64,000 bases of DNA from Sphaerimonospora thailandensis (GTDB lineage: Bacteria > Actinomycetota > Actinomycetes > Streptosporangiales > Streptosporangiaceae), in contig NZ_BOOG01000019.1 of assembly GCF_016863115.1 (NCBI RefSeq), positions 62,001-126,000 on the forward strand, read 5' to 3'. Positions 45,950-54,821 of this stretch are shown here, piece by piece; the stretch's first letter is position 1, and every line of letters starts with the position of its first letter. A model generated the notes under the pieces. That model ran no database searches, was not told the DNA's origin, and saw only the letters and a program-made list of their open reading frames with translations. The position numbers were made by a program, and so were the translations under genes.

Positions 45950-47485
45950 TCAGGCCGCGTTCGCTCCGTGCCCCGACACGGCGGACGCGACGAGATCAAG
46001 CGGATCGGTGTGAACGCCGAACCGGTGGCGCAGAGCTCGACCGGCCGCGTGCACCCCCGACATCCCGTGCACCGCCTGACCCGGCGGAGTGGAGGAGGAG
46101 CAGAGGTAGACCCCGGGCAACGGCGTGCGGTACGGGTCCCAGCGGGGAGCCGGACGCATCATCAACTGCCACAGGGTGGTGGCGCCGCCGGAGATGTCCC
46201 CGCCGACATAGTTGGGGTTGTGCCGCTGCGCCTGCGCGGCGGTGACGACGTGCTTGGCGAGGATCAGGTCACGAAATCCGGGTGCGAACCGTTCCACCTG
46301 GGCGATGACCTGTTCGCTGACATCCCGCGGGGACCCGTTCGGCACATGCGCATACGTCCACAGCACGTGGCGACCGACGGGCGCGCGACCGGCGTCCACG
46401 ACGCCGGGCTGCACCGCCAGAACGTACGGCCGCCGGGCGTGCCGACCGGCGGCGACCACCCGTTCCGCGGCCAGTGCCTCATCCCGTGAACCGACCAGAT
46501 GCAGTGTGCCGGCCCGGGCGCAGTCAGCGGCCGCCCACGGCACCGGGCCGGCGAGCGCGAAGTCGACCTTGCAGGCGGCGCCACCGGGCCGGAACGCGCG
46601 CAACTGGCGACGGTACAGGCCTGGCAGCAGATCGCCGGCGATGCGCAGCAACCCGGCCGGCGCCACGTCCAGCAGCACCGCACGGGCCGGAGGCAACTGC
46701 GCCAGGGTGTCGACCCGCTCGCCCGTGATGATCCGCCCGCCGAGGCGGGTCAGTTCCGCGGCCATCGCCCGGGTGATGGTGTGGCTGCCGCCCTGCGGCA
46801 CCGGCCAGCCGACCGCGTGGGCGAGGGCGGCCAGCACGAGACCCACTCCGGCGGGGGCCATGGCCCGGGGTGGGGCGATGGCGTGCGCGCCGACACCCGT
46901 GAGCAGAGCCGGCGCCACGTCGCCTCGGAACCGGGCCCCCCACAGAGCCGAGCCCTGTTCCAGCACCCGCAGCGCCATCCGCAGCGCCGTGCCGGGATGA
47001 CGGGGGAGACTGCGGAAGTCGGACATGGCCGTGTCGACGAGGGGCCGCCACCGCTCCACCAGGGGGCCGAGCAGCGACCGCCACGCCGGGCCGTCAACCC
47101 CCAGGCCCTGTGCCGTACGGTCCAGGTCGCGCCAGGCCAGCCCGGCGCGACCGCCGTCGAGCGGATGAGCGTACGGGATCTCCGGCTGCAGGAGCCGCAC
47201 GCTGTGCCGGGACAGGTCGAACGCTCGGAAGAACGGGGACGCCAGCGCCATCGGATGGACCGCGGAGCAGACGTCATGCCAGAAACCGGGCAGGGTCAGC
47301 TGTTCGGTACGGGTGCCGCCGCCGATGGTGTCGGCGGCCTCGTAGACCCGCACTTCGAGACCGGCCGCGGCGAGGACGAGCGCCCCGGCCAGGCCGTTGG
47401 GGCCCGAGCCGACCACCACGGCGTCGATGCCGCCCCGGCCGGAGCCGGCGGGCCCCGGTTCCCGGATCACGGGTTCCCGGCTCAT
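45950..47485 (-). CDS. Linaridin-cluster FAD oxidoreductase (phytoene-desaturase-like)
   Basis: 511 aa with an N-terminal FAD-binding GxGxxG (VVVGSGPNGLAGALVLAAAG), EAADTIGGGTRT and a C-terminal LYLCSSSTPPGQAVHGMSG-type closure (as in VYLCSSSTPPGQ). It belongs to the CrtI/FAD amine oxidase group. Similar enzymes accompany type-B linaridin clusters (legonaridin type), where they are thought to modify the peptide. It overlaps the ABC exporter gene by 4 bp and is the last gene of the linaridin operon. The exact reaction is unknown. Confidence 0.85.
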   Translation of the reverse strand: MSREPVIREPGPAGSGRGGIDAVVVGSGPNGLAGALVLAAAGLEVRVYEAADTIGGGTRTEQLTLPGFWHDVCSAVHPMALASPFFRAFDLSRHSVRLLQPEIPYAHPLDGGRAGLAWRDLDRTAQGLGVDGPAWRSLLGPLVERWRPLVDTAMSDFRSLPRHPGTALRMALRVLEQGSALWGARFRGDVAPALLTGVGAHAIAPPRAMAPAGVGLVLAALAHAVGWPVPQGGSHTITRAMAAELTRLGGRIITGERVDTLAQLPPARAVLLDVAPAGLLRIAGDLLPGLYRRQLRAFRPGGAACKVDFALAGPVPWAAADCARAGTLHLVGSRDEALAAERVVAAGRHARRPYVLAVQPGVVDAGRAPVGRHVLWTYAHVPNGSPRDVSEQVIAQVERFAPGFRDLILAKHVVTAAQAQRHNPNYVGGDISGGATTLWQLMMRPAPRWDPYRTPLPGVYLCSSSTPPGQAVHGMSGVHAAGRALRHRFGVHTDPLDLVASAVSGHGANAA

Positions 47486-49389
47486 GCCAGCGCCTGCTCC
47501 GCCGCGAGTTCGGCGTAGAGCGGGGATTTCCGCAGCAGTTCGGCGTGTGTTCCGGACGACTGTGCCGTACCGTCCTCCATCACCACGATCTGCACCGCGT
47601 TGAGCACGGTGGACAGCCGGTGGGCGACCATGATGACGGTGGTGTCGCCGGAGATCTCCCGGATCACGTCGCGCAGTGCGGCCTCGTTGGCCGCGTCGAG
47701 CTGTGAGGTCGCCTCATCGAGCAGGAGCAGGCGGGGCCGGCGCAGCAGGGCCCGGGCGATGGCCACGCGCTGTCGTTCGCCGCCCGACAACGACACGCCC
47801 CGGTGCTGGATCTCCGCGTCGAGGTCGCCGCCGAGACGTTGTAGGAGCGGGTCGAGCCGGGTCGTGCGCAGCACAGCCCGGATGTCGGCTTCGTCGGCGT
47901 CCGGCGCCGCGTACGCGATGTTCTCGCGGAGGGTTCCGGCCAGCACGGTGGCATCCTGCTCGACGTAGCCGATGTTCGCCCGAAGGCTGTTGAGGGGCCA
48001 GCCGGGCAGGCTTCGCTCATCGAAGACCACCCGGCCCTGCTGCGGGTCGTAGAACCGTTCCAGCAGCTTGAGCACGGTGGTCTTGCCCGAGCCGGACGGC
48101 CCGACGAGTGCGGTCAGCCCACCGGCGGGCACGGTCAGGGTGAAGTCACGCAGGGCCGGTTCGGCCCGGCCGGGATAGGTGAAGACGACCCGGTCGAAGA
48201 TCACGGAGGCCGGTGTGGCCGGGACGGTGCTGCCCGGCTGCGTACGAGGTTCCGCCGGCGGCGTCGGCTCGGCAGGGGTGGCCTGGGAGGGGATCGGCAG
48301 GTCGAGAGGTTCGGCCGGCAGCGCGTTCACCTCGGCGATCCGGCTCAGCGCCGCCCTGCCCGTCTGCAGATAGGTGGTCGCGCCGATCAGTTGGATCACC
48401 GGGTGGGTCAGGTAGGCCACGTAGAGCAGGAAGGCCACCAACCCCGACACCGTCATGGCGCCGCTGGCCACCCGGGCGCCGCCGAACCCGAGGACGACCA
48501 GGAAGGCGACCTGGATCGCCAGCCCGGCGGTGGTGCCCGCCACCGATCCCCAGCGGGCCAGGGAAACGCCCTGTTTGAAGGCGGTACGGGCCGAGACGTC
48601 GACACGGGCCAGTTCGGCGGATTCCATGCCGGAGGCCTTGACCGTGGTGAAGGCTCCGAGGATCCGCTCCAGGGCGGCGCCCATCTGCCCGACCGCCTGC
48701 TGCGCGCGCAGGGCTGCGGTGCGGATCCGCGGCATGATCACCGCCATGACGACCACGAGCAGCAGCACGACGACGACGGTGACGCCGAGCAGTACGACGT
48801 CGACCACCGCCATCAGGGCCACCGCCCCGAGAAGCATCAGGCCGCCGGTCATCAGGTCGATCAACGCCTGGCTGGCGATCTGGCGCAGCAGCATGGTGTC
48901 GGTGGTGACCCGGGCGAGCAGGTCGCCGGGCTCCTGGCTGTGCAGGCTCGGCACAGAGAGGCGGAGCAGGTGGCGAATCAGCCCGCGACGGCCGTCGAGG
49001 ACGACCGCTTCGGCGGTCCGCAGGGTGAGATAGTTGCCGACTCCGAGCAGGACGGCGGCCACCGCGACGAGCGCCGTCAGCACGACCAGGGCTCGGCCGG
49101 CCTCGGTCCCGGTGGTCAGCCCGTCGATGAGGGCCCGTACGGCGAGCGGCTGCAGCAGGCCCAGCACACTGGAGGCGAGGAGCAGGACGGCGGCCGTGAC
49201 GAAGGTTTTCCGGTGCGGCCGGACATAGCCGGCCAGCATCGTCGTCCAATGAGATGCCCGGTCTTTCGCCGCCGGGGCAGGCCCGGCGGATGCGGCTGTC
49301 TCCGCTGTCCCGTCCGGTCGTGTCCCGTCCGGCTGTGCCCCACCGGGCCGTGTCCCGGCCGGCTGCGCTTCGGTCGTCTGCGCCATCAC
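47482..49389 (-). CDS. Linaridin-cluster ABC exporter
   Basis: 635 aa (GTG at 49389 or ATG at 49386). A Thr/Gly/Pro-rich N-terminus (TRPGGAQPDGTRPDG) precedes six membrane helices. The ATPase has Walker A GPSGSGKTT, Q-loop GYVEQDATVLAG, signature LSGGERQRV and Walker B LLLLDEATSQLD. It corresponds to CypT and should export the mature peptide, probably as a homodimer. It overlaps both neighbours by 4 bp. Confidence 0.9.
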   Translation of the reverse strand: MMAQTTEAQPAGTRPGGAQPDGTRPDGTAETAASAGPAPAAKDRASHWTTMLAGYVRPHRKTFVTAAVLLLASSVLGLLQPLAVRALIDGLTTGTEAGRALVVLTALVAVAAVLLGVGNYLTLRTAEAVVLDGRRGLIRHLLRLSVPSLHSQEPGDLLARVTTDTMLLRQIASQALIDLMTGGLMLLGAVALMAVVDVVLLGVTVVVVLLLVVVMAVIMPRIRTAALRAQQAVGQMGAALERILGAFTTVKASGMESAELARVDVSARTAFKQGVSLARWGSVAGTTAGLAIQVAFLVVLGFGGARVASGAMTVSGLVAFLLYVAYLTHPVIQLIGATTYLQTGRAALSRIAEVNALPAEPLDLPIPSQATPAEPTPPAEPRTQPGSTVPATPASVIFDRVVFTYPGRAEPALRDFTLTVPAGGLTALVGPSGSGKTTVLKLLERFYDPQQGRVVFDERSLPGWPLNSLRANIGYVEQDATVLAGTLRENIAYAAPDADEADIRAVLRTTRLDPLLQRLGGDLDAEIQHRGVSLSGGERQRVAIARALLRRPRLLLLDEATSQLDAANEAALRDVIREISGDTTVIMVAHRLSTVLNAVQIVVMEDGTAQSSGTHAELLRKSPLYAELAAEQALA

Positions 49390-50150
49390 GCGGAACCCTT
49401 GCGGTAGACGGAGAGGTACATCGGCTCCTGGCCGCTGAATTCGGTGCCGAGCCAGTCGCTGTAGCGGCCCGCCGGCTTCAGCCCGGCCCGCTGGGCATAC
49501 CCGTCGACGTCTTCGGGTGTGGTCAGGCGGCTCAGTTCCGAGGCGATCCGGGAACGACCGTTGTCGATCCAGATGTGCGCGAGATGCCAGATGCGGTTGT
49601 CGATGTCGATGGTGGAGTAGGAGAGGAGCCCGGTGTCCGGCGCCGGGTACGGGACGAAATACGAGTCACGTACCCTGCCCTGGTTGAGTGCCTGGGCGAA
49701 GCTCGGGTTGTGGGTTTCGACGACCAGGCGGCCGCCGGGGGCGAGGTGGGCTGCCGCGACATCGAGCACCTGCTGCTGCTCGGCGGGGTCCAGCAACATG
49801 GACAGGGTGCCGCAGACGCAGTAGATGAGCCCGTAGCGGCCGTCGTCGGCGTAGCCGCGGATGTCGCCGTGCACGGGAGTGACCGGGCGGGGCCGTTCGG
49901 CGAGGGCGCCGCGCAGGACGTCCAGCATCTCAGGCGAGGAGTCGACACCCACGATCGGGCCGATCAGGTCGGCCAGGGGGAGCGCGATCCGCCCGGTGCC
50001 CACCCCTAGTTCCAGCGTCGGCAGGTCCCCACCGGGGTGCAGATCGGCGAGGAAGGCCGCGGTCGTGGCCACGGCCGGGCCGCCGGGGAAGAGGCGGTCG
50101 TAGAAGTCGGCGAACTGGGCGCCGTAGCCGATGTCGGGGATCTCACTCAT
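49386..50150 (-). CDS. Linaridin-cluster SAM methyltransferase (CypM-like)
   Basis: 254-aa class I methyltransferase with motif I LELGVGTGRIALPLADL, VDSSPEMLDVL, HGDIRGY and YCVCGTLSMLL. In linaridins the CypM enzyme adds two methyl groups to the N-terminal amine of the cleaved core. Its position between the membrane genes and the exporter fits that role. It overlaps the CypL-like gene by 8 bp and the exporter by 4 bp. Confidence 0.87.
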   Translation of the reverse strand: MSEIPDIGYGAQFADFYDRLFPGGPAVATTAAFLADLHPGGDLPTLELGVGTGRIALPLADLIGPIVGVDSSPEMLDVLRGALAERPRPVTPVHGDIRGYADDGRYGLIYCVCGTLSMLLDPAEQQQVLDVAAAHLAPGGRLVVETHNPSFAQALNQGRVRDSYFVPYPAPDTGLLSYSTIDIDNRIWHLAHIWIDNGRSRIASELSRLTTPEDVDGYAQRAGLKPAGRYSDWLGTEFSGQEPMYLSVYRKGSA

Positions 50151-50718
50151 GGTGGCGGTCTTCCTGCAGTGGAATGAATTGGGAGATCAGCAGGTAGTCG
50201 GGATTGTCCGACTCGTCGTAGCCGGCGCTGCGGGCGATCACGAACTGGAAGCCCTTGGGTGTTGGCCTCGCCCGGTGTTCCTCCCGTACGACGAGCTCGA
50301 CGTGGTCGCAGAGCACCTGGTAGGCGGAGACCCTGGTGATGTCGAGTCCGGGCTGACCCAGGGAGATGATCAGTTCGGCGCAGATGTCGAAGACCGCCTT
50401 GTCCTGCCGCCGTTCCGGAAACCAGACCATCTGCCGCCAGACGCGCCTGGGGATGTGGGTGGTCTCGACCCAGGGGGTCTGGACGTCGTCCGCCAGGAGC
50501 ACCCGGTGCAGAACGTGGAAGTCGTGCTGCGCCGGCTCGGGGGCGAAGAAGCGCCAGTTGCCGATGAGGAGGCCGGTGTAGTCGTAGCGCCGGAACCGGT
50601 CGAAGATCTGCTGGGGGTGCTGGCTGAGGACGGTCACACCGAACCAGGCGGCCAGGCCGCCGATCACCAGTGCGGTGACCTGGCCACGGTCGGCCTGACG
50701 TGACGGCGGGAGTTTCAT
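50143..50718 (-). CDS. Linaridin-cluster CypL-like protein
   Basis: 191 aa with one N-terminal membrane helix (VTALVIGGLAAWFGVTVLSQ) and a soluble domain (RYDYTGLLIGNWRFFAPEPA, YQVLCDHVELVVREE). This matches small proteins always paired with CypH-type genes in linaridin clusters and with HTTM-domain proteins elsewhere. CypL and CypH together are implicated in dehydration of Thr and in epimerisation; assignment is by context. It overlaps the CypH-like gene by 4 bp. Confidence 0.7.
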   Translation of the reverse strand: MKLPPSRQADRGQVTALVIGGLAAWFGVTVLSQHPQQIFDRFRRYDYTGLLIGNWRFFAPEPAQHDFHVLHRVLLADDVQTPWVETTHIPRRVWRQMVWFPERRQDKAVFDICAELIISLGQPGLDITRVSAYQVLCDHVELVVREEHRARPTPKGFQFVIARSAGYDESDNPDYLLISQFIPLQEDRHHE

Positions 50719-52664
50719 CGCCGCTCGCCTCCATTCTGGCTGTCGTCGCCGAGGGAGGCGTCTCGCAGGTCGTCGAGGAACGCGGTGAGGATCGTGCTCA
50801 CCTCGGCGGCACGTCCGGCGTCGGTGAGGATCTCGTCGTGGTCGGCGCCCTGGATGAGGTGCTGCCGCGCCTGCGGGGCGGCGGCGGCGAACTCGTCGTG
50901 CAGATCCACCTGCACGGTGTCGGTGACCGCGGTCTGCCCCGCCGTGATGACCACGAGGGGGGCGGTGATCCGGGGCAGGACGCCGTCGAACCGCTCGAAT
51001 TTCTCCTTGACGACTTTCCATTCCCGCCGGGCGGCGGCCCACAGTTTGGCGTCGCGGTACTGGGCCAGGGCGGTGGTCCGCGCCTCAGGCGGGAGCCGAT
51101 TCACCCATGCGGGGCATTCCAGCAGCGAGCCGAGCCCGAGATCCAGCGATGCGGGCATGAGTGCCAGCGAGTTGGTCAGCGCGCGGCCGCCTTCGGCCTG
51201 CCGGATGGAGCGCTGCAGTTCGGCCGGGTGGCTGGAGTCGATGAGTGCGACGCCCCGCACCTGCGCGCTGAGTCGTTCGGCGGCCAGCAGGGCGAGATAG
51301 CCGCCGAGAGAGTGGCCGACCAGCACGATGGGCCGGTCACCGGCGACATGCCGGGCCACCTCGGTCAGGTCGTCCACTATGGCGTCGAAATGGTATTCGC
51401 CGCCGGCCTGGTATCGGCTGCCGCCGTAACCGGCCCGCTGATAGGTGACGGTGGTGAAACGTCGCGCCAGTTGGGTGGCGATCCGTTCCCAGTGTTCGGT
51501 GGTGGCGGCCATGCCGCTTTCCAGGATGACCACCGGGCCGCTCGCGCCCTCGCTGAGAACGTCCTCGCCGAGAACGCGGTAGGCCAGTGTGTTGCCCGCG
51601 CTGGTGGTCACCGTACGCTCGTCGCCCCGTCCACGGGTGACGATCCGTCGCCGGTGGGCACGCGCCGCCTGACCGGCGGCGAGCAGGGCGAGCCCGGCGG
51701 CGGCCACGGTGCCCGGCAGGGCGTCGTCGCGACGGCTGACCGTGCCGTCCGGGGCGGTGCGTACTCGTGGCCCGGTCGTGTAGAGCACCGCCGGATAGGT
51801 CGCGGCGAATGCCCAGAAGAACCGGCCGAGTCCCATCATTCGTGCGTTGACGAGGTGGAACGCCCCGGCGGCGCCGAGCATGTACGGCGCGAGCCTGCCC
51901 CGGCCGGCGAAGACGAGGGGGAACGCGCACTCGAAGGCGAGGACGCCGTGTGCGGCGAGCCGGGTCAGCCGGGGGTAGCGCCGCATCAGCTCCCAGGCGT
52001 CCGGGTCGCCGTAGGTGTGGGTGCGGATGATGTTGGGCAGGGCGCGCCCGCTGCGCCAGGTGTCGCTGGGAAGTTTGGCCCACCCGGAGACCGTGTACGA
52101 CAGCACCGACTGCAGTGAGACGAACCACAGGGCGGCGTCGGCGATGGCGGGCCGGCGGTGGCTTACCCGGGCGACGGTCGTCAGTGCCTGCACCAGGAAG
52201 GAGATCTGGTCGGCCCCGTCGCTTCCGTAGAGGTGCTGGGCGTGCAGGGCCGCCTGGCTGCCGGCGAGCACCGTATTGGCGGCGACGCGTTGCCGCGGGG
52301 ACAACGGAAGCCAGAGCGCGGCGGCGGCGGCGGCACGGCTGAGGTGCAGGGCGGTGCTGACCCGTGGATGGGCGACCAGATCCATGGCTCGGGCGAATCG
52401 GGGGGCCTGTTCGTGGAACATGCGGCGGTTGACGTCCCAGTTGTTGGCGCCGCCCCATTCCCGGTCCTTACGGCGGGTGAGGTACTCCAGGCTGGCGAGG
52501 AGGTGGGTCACCGAGTTCAACCGCTCGGTCCAGGTCAGTGCCTTCGATCTGGACAGTGTGGACAACGATCCGATGGAGGCTCGGATGCCGCGGCTGGACT
52601 GGGCGCCGCGGCTGGACAGTGCGGGCAGCAGCCCGGGGCGGCGGCGCTTGTCCGGTCTCTTCAT
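50715..52664 (-). CDS. Linaridin-cluster CypH-like membrane protein fused to alpha/beta hydrolase
   Basis: 649 aa. The first ~345 residues are an HTTM-like membrane domain (AALWLPLSPRQRVAANTVLA, LHAQHLYGSDGADQISFLVQ, VLAFECAFPLVFAGRG). The rest is an alpha/beta hydrolase with VILESGMAATTEHWERIA, nucleophile in IVLVGHSLGGYLALLAAE, and a C-terminal histidine in QGADHDEIL. This two-part layout is the hallmark of CypH/LinH proteins needed for linaridin dehydration. It follows the precursors after a hairpin. Confidence 0.85.
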   Translation of the reverse strand: MKRPDKRRRPGLLPALSSRGAQSSRGIRASIGSLSTLSRSKALTWTERLNSVTHLLASLEYLTRRKDREWGGANNWDVNRRMFHEQAPRFARAMDLVAHPRVSTALHLSRAAAAAALWLPLSPRQRVAANTVLAGSQAALHAQHLYGSDGADQISFLVQALTTVARVSHRRPAIADAALWFVSLQSVLSYTVSGWAKLPSDTWRSGRALPNIIRTHTYGDPDAWELMRRYPRLTRLAAHGVLAFECAFPLVFAGRGRLAPYMLGAAGAFHLVNARMMGLGRFFWAFAATYPAVLYTTGPRVRTAPDGTVSRRDDALPGTVAAAGLALLAAGQAARAHRRRIVTRGRGDERTVTTSAGNTLAYRVLGEDVLSEGASGPVVILESGMAATTEHWERIATQLARRFTTVTYQRAGYGGSRYQAGGEYHFDAIVDDLTEVARHVAGDRPIVLVGHSLGGYLALLAAERLSAQVRGVALIDSSHPAELQRSIRQAEGGRALTNSLALMPASLDLGLGSLLECPAWVNRLPPEARTTALAQYRDAKLWAAARREWKVVKEKFERFDGVLPRITAPLVVITAGQTAVTDTVQVDLHDEFAAAAPQARQHLIQGADHDEILTDAGRAAEVSTILTAFLDDLRDASLGDDSQNGGERR

Positions 52665-52704
52665 GGGAGTTGCGTTTCCTGACTTGTTTCTGGACCGACC
52701 CGTC

Positions 52705-52735
52705 GCCGGGGCGCCGCGGTCGGCGGCGCCCCGGC
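52705..52735 (-). terminator. Hairpin after the linaridin precursors (attenuator)
   Basis: GCCGGGGCGCCGC (52705-52717) pairs perfectly with 52723-52735 around a 5-nt loop, in the 82-bp gap between the second precursor and the CypH-like gene. It should limit read-through so precursors are made in excess of the enzymes. The lanthipeptide cluster has a hairpin in the same place. Confidence 0.75.
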
Positions 52736-52746
52736 AACGCGCTTGG

Positions 52747-52992
52747 TTAGGATGGGAGCTGTTGATCGCTCCGAGGCGGCTTGGTGCCGCCCAGGGCGCG
52801 GCCCATCGCGTAGCCCGCGGCGAACAGGCCGGCCACCGAACCGACCAGGCCCACGCCGGCCGCCACTGTCACGATCGTCGCGGGCGTGGCCAGCACCGGC
52901 GCCCCGCCGATTTCGTGGCAGGGCTCAGCACTGTGGATCGAGATCGCGGCGAGCGCCGGGTCGGCGTTCACCTTCTCGGCCAGTAATGGCAT
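52747..52992 (-). CDS. Linaridin precursor peptide 2
   Basis: 81-aa peptide. The linaridin motif PxxxTP is PVLATP at residues 32-37. By analogy with cypemycin, cleavage after Leu34 gives a ~47-residue core starting ATPATIVTV. The core is strongly hydrophobic and glycine-spaced (AAGVGLVGSVAGLFAAGYAM) and ends PPRSDQQLPS. It has no cysteine, so no aminovinyl-cysteine can form; the one Cys (25) is in the leader. Few Thr are available for dehydration (36, 39, 42, 70). GGGAG precedes the ATG at 52992. Confidence 0.82.
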   Translation of the reverse strand: MPLLAEKVNADPALAAISIHSAEPCHEIGGAPVLATPATIVTVAAGVGLVGSVAGLFAAGYAMGRALGGTKPPRSDQQLPS

Positions 52993-53018
52993 GGTTCATC
53001 TCCCTTGTGGTGAGGGCG

Positions 53019-53255
53019 TCACTGCGGCAGCTCCTGCGGAACCTTCGGGTACTTGCCTTCGGCCATGTTGCGGGCGATGCCCACCATGTAACCGGCGTGC
53101 AAGGCGACCGCGCCGATGGCGACGCCGAGGGCCACGGCCGTCGGGGTCGCCAGCACGGGGCTGACCGCCGTCAGGCCGTGACCATCGGCGGCGTCCGTCA
53201 GATCACCGAACATCTCGGGGGAGACGTTGTTGGTGTAGTCGACGAGGATGCTCAT
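53019..53255 (-). CDS. Linaridin precursor peptide 1
   Basis: 78-aa peptide with PVLATP at residues 33-38. The predicted core starts ATPTAVALGVAIGAVALHAG and ends KVPQELPQ, about 43 residues, with only two Thr and no Ser or Cys. The leader (LVDYTNNVSPEMFGDLTDA) differs from that of precursor 2, but the cleavage region and the P-x(n)-Q-x-L-P ending are shared. AGGAGG lies 7 bp before the ATG at 53255. It is the first gene of the operon; precursor 2 follows after 26 bp. Confidence 0.82.
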   Translation of the reverse strand: MSILVDYTNNVSPEMFGDLTDAADGHGLTAVSPVLATPTAVALGVAIGAVALHAGYMVGIARNMAEGKYPKVPQELPQ

Positions 53256-53545
53256 GATTCACCTCCTTGGAAGTCCAGTAGCTGAAATGAAGAGGGAAGG
53301 CAGAGTTCTTAATATCAGCTAATAGGTGGAATCGCTAGTGCCGCATCCGTAGGGATTTGCCCCGTCTTGCGACAGCGTTGATCAAGGTTTCCCGGCGATC
53401 TGTGTGGTTCACGCAGGGTGGATCTCCGGAGGCGTGGGAGGGCAGTTGACTCCCGCACCGGTTGACCGGATGATCGCTGCGGGGGGTCGACCCGGCCCAG
53501 ATCCGGAGCCGGGGTCCGATCGAGCGATCGAGGTGAGCCTCTCTC
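53256..53545. other. Intergenic region between linaridin operon and FN3-CBM2 gene
   Basis: 290 bp without a gene. The first ~85 bp beside precursor 1 are AT-rich (TTAATATCAG, CTAATAGG) and should hold the linaridin promoter on the minus strand, with -10-like TATTAAG or TATTAG; no -35 is convincing. The rest has nothing I recognise. Confidence 0.4.
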
Positions 53546-54715
53546 ATGAGACCGCGCAGGAAGCACAGGCCGATGCTGTGGACGGGGGTGGCGAGTGCGG
53601 CCCTCGCCGTCGTACTGATCGGTTCCATCGGGAATCCCGCCCTCGCCCGACAGGACGCGACGCTGAACGCCGTATCGCACATGGCGACGCCGACGATTCC
53701 GAGCCCGAGTCCGACCGGGCCGCCCAGCGAAGTTCCCACCAGGCCCGGGTCGGTGTTCGCCTGCCCGCCGCCCGCACCTCCGGGAGGCGACTTCCCGGCC
53801 ATGGTCGGGCTGTGCTGGGCGGCGTCGAGCGACGACGTCGGGGTGACCGGATACGAGGTCTACCGGCTGACCGCGGACGGTTTCGTCAAGGCGGCGAGTC
53901 CGTCCGGGACCAACGCCATGATGTCGGGCGGCCTCGTCATGGGCCGCTTCTACACCTTCTACGTGGTGGCCAAGGACGCGGCGGGCAACACCAGCGAGCC
54001 GTCCGAGCTGATCACCACCACCGCGACGACCGGACCGCGGCCGACCACCACTCCCAGCCCGAGGCCCGGCGACGTCACACCACCGACCATGCCGACCGGG
54101 CTGCGCGACTACTGTGTCGCCGACGGTGCCGGGGTGAACTTCTGCTGGAACGCCTCGACCGATGACGTGGGCGTCACCGGTTACGACGTCTACCGGCGGA
54201 CCGCGACCGGTTATGTCAGGGCCGGCAGCCCCACGACCGCGTGGTTCCATGAGACGGACGTCGTCACCGGCCGCCACTACACCTATTTCGTGGTGGCGAA
54301 GGACGCGGCGGACAATCTCAGCTGGCCGTCCGACCCGCTCTCCGCGCTCGCCCACGAGGGCTATCCGACGCCGAGCCCGTCCCCGACCCCGCCCCCGAAC
54401 TGCAAGGTGGCGTACGACACCTGGACCTGGAGCGGCGGATTCGGCACGCAGGTGCGGATCATCAACATCAGCCCCGACCCGATCCGCGACTGGACCCTGA
54501 AGTTCAGGTTCCCCGACACCGGGCAGAAGATCACCGGCGGCTGGTCGGCCTCCTGGTCCCAGGAGGAGACCTACGTCTCCGCGGCCGCGATGCCGTGGAA
54601 CTCCGTCATCCAGCCAGGGACGTCCGTCGAGATCGGCTTCAACGCCGCTCACACGGGTGCCAACCCCGTCCCGCCCGCCTTCACGCTCAGCGGCGTCTCC
54701 TGCCTCCGTTCCTGA
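53546..54715 (+). CDS. Secreted protein: two FN3 domains and a CBM2
   Basis: 389 aa. A signal peptide (VASAALAVVLIGSIGNPALA) is followed by a Pro/Thr-rich linker. Two fibronectin type III domains follow (GLCWAASSDDVGVTGYEVYR and NFCWNASTDDVGVTGYDVYR, each with FYVVAKDAA-type strands). After another PTPSPSPTPPP linker comes a C-terminal cellulose-binding module family 2 (KVAYDTWTWSGGFGTQVRII, GWSASWSQEE, AAHTGANPVPPAFTLSGVSC). No catalytic domain is present, so it is probably a polysaccharide-binding accessory protein. Confidence 0.9.
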   Translation: MRPRRKHRPMLWTGVASAALAVVLIGSIGNPALARQDATLNAVSHMATPTIPSPSPTGPPSEVPTRPGSVFACPPPAPPGGDFPAMVGLCWAASSDDVGVTGYEVYRLTADGFVKAASPSGTNAMMSGGLVMGRFYTFYVVAKDAAGNTSEPSELITTTATTGPRPTTTPSPRPGDVTPPTMPTGLRDYCVADGAGVNFCWNASTDDVGVTGYDVYRRTATGYVRAGSPTTAWFHETDVVTGRHYTYFVVAKDAADNLSWPSDPLSALAHEGYPTPSPSPTPPPNCKVAYDTWTWSGGFGTQVRIINISPDPIRDWTLKFRFPDTGQKITGGWSASWSQEETYVSAAAMPWNSVIQPGTSVEIGFNAAHTGANPVPPAFTLSGVSCLRS

Positions 54716-54808
54716 CCGCGTCGCTCGCGGCCGTACGGCGCGCCGGAGTCCGGCGACCATCCGTACGGCCGCGCCGATCGGCGGCACATACGCTGATCTC
54801 ACGCAAGA

Positions 54809-54814
54809 TAGGCT
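54809..54814 (+). promoter_or_regulatory. -10 box of a leaderless promoter for the RpiR gene
   Basis: TAGGCT at 54809-54814 ends 7 bp before the ATG at 54822, so the mRNA should begin at or next to the start codon. No Shine-Dalgarno is present, which agrees with a leaderless message. Confidence 0.5.
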
Positions 54815-54821
54815 GCACGCG

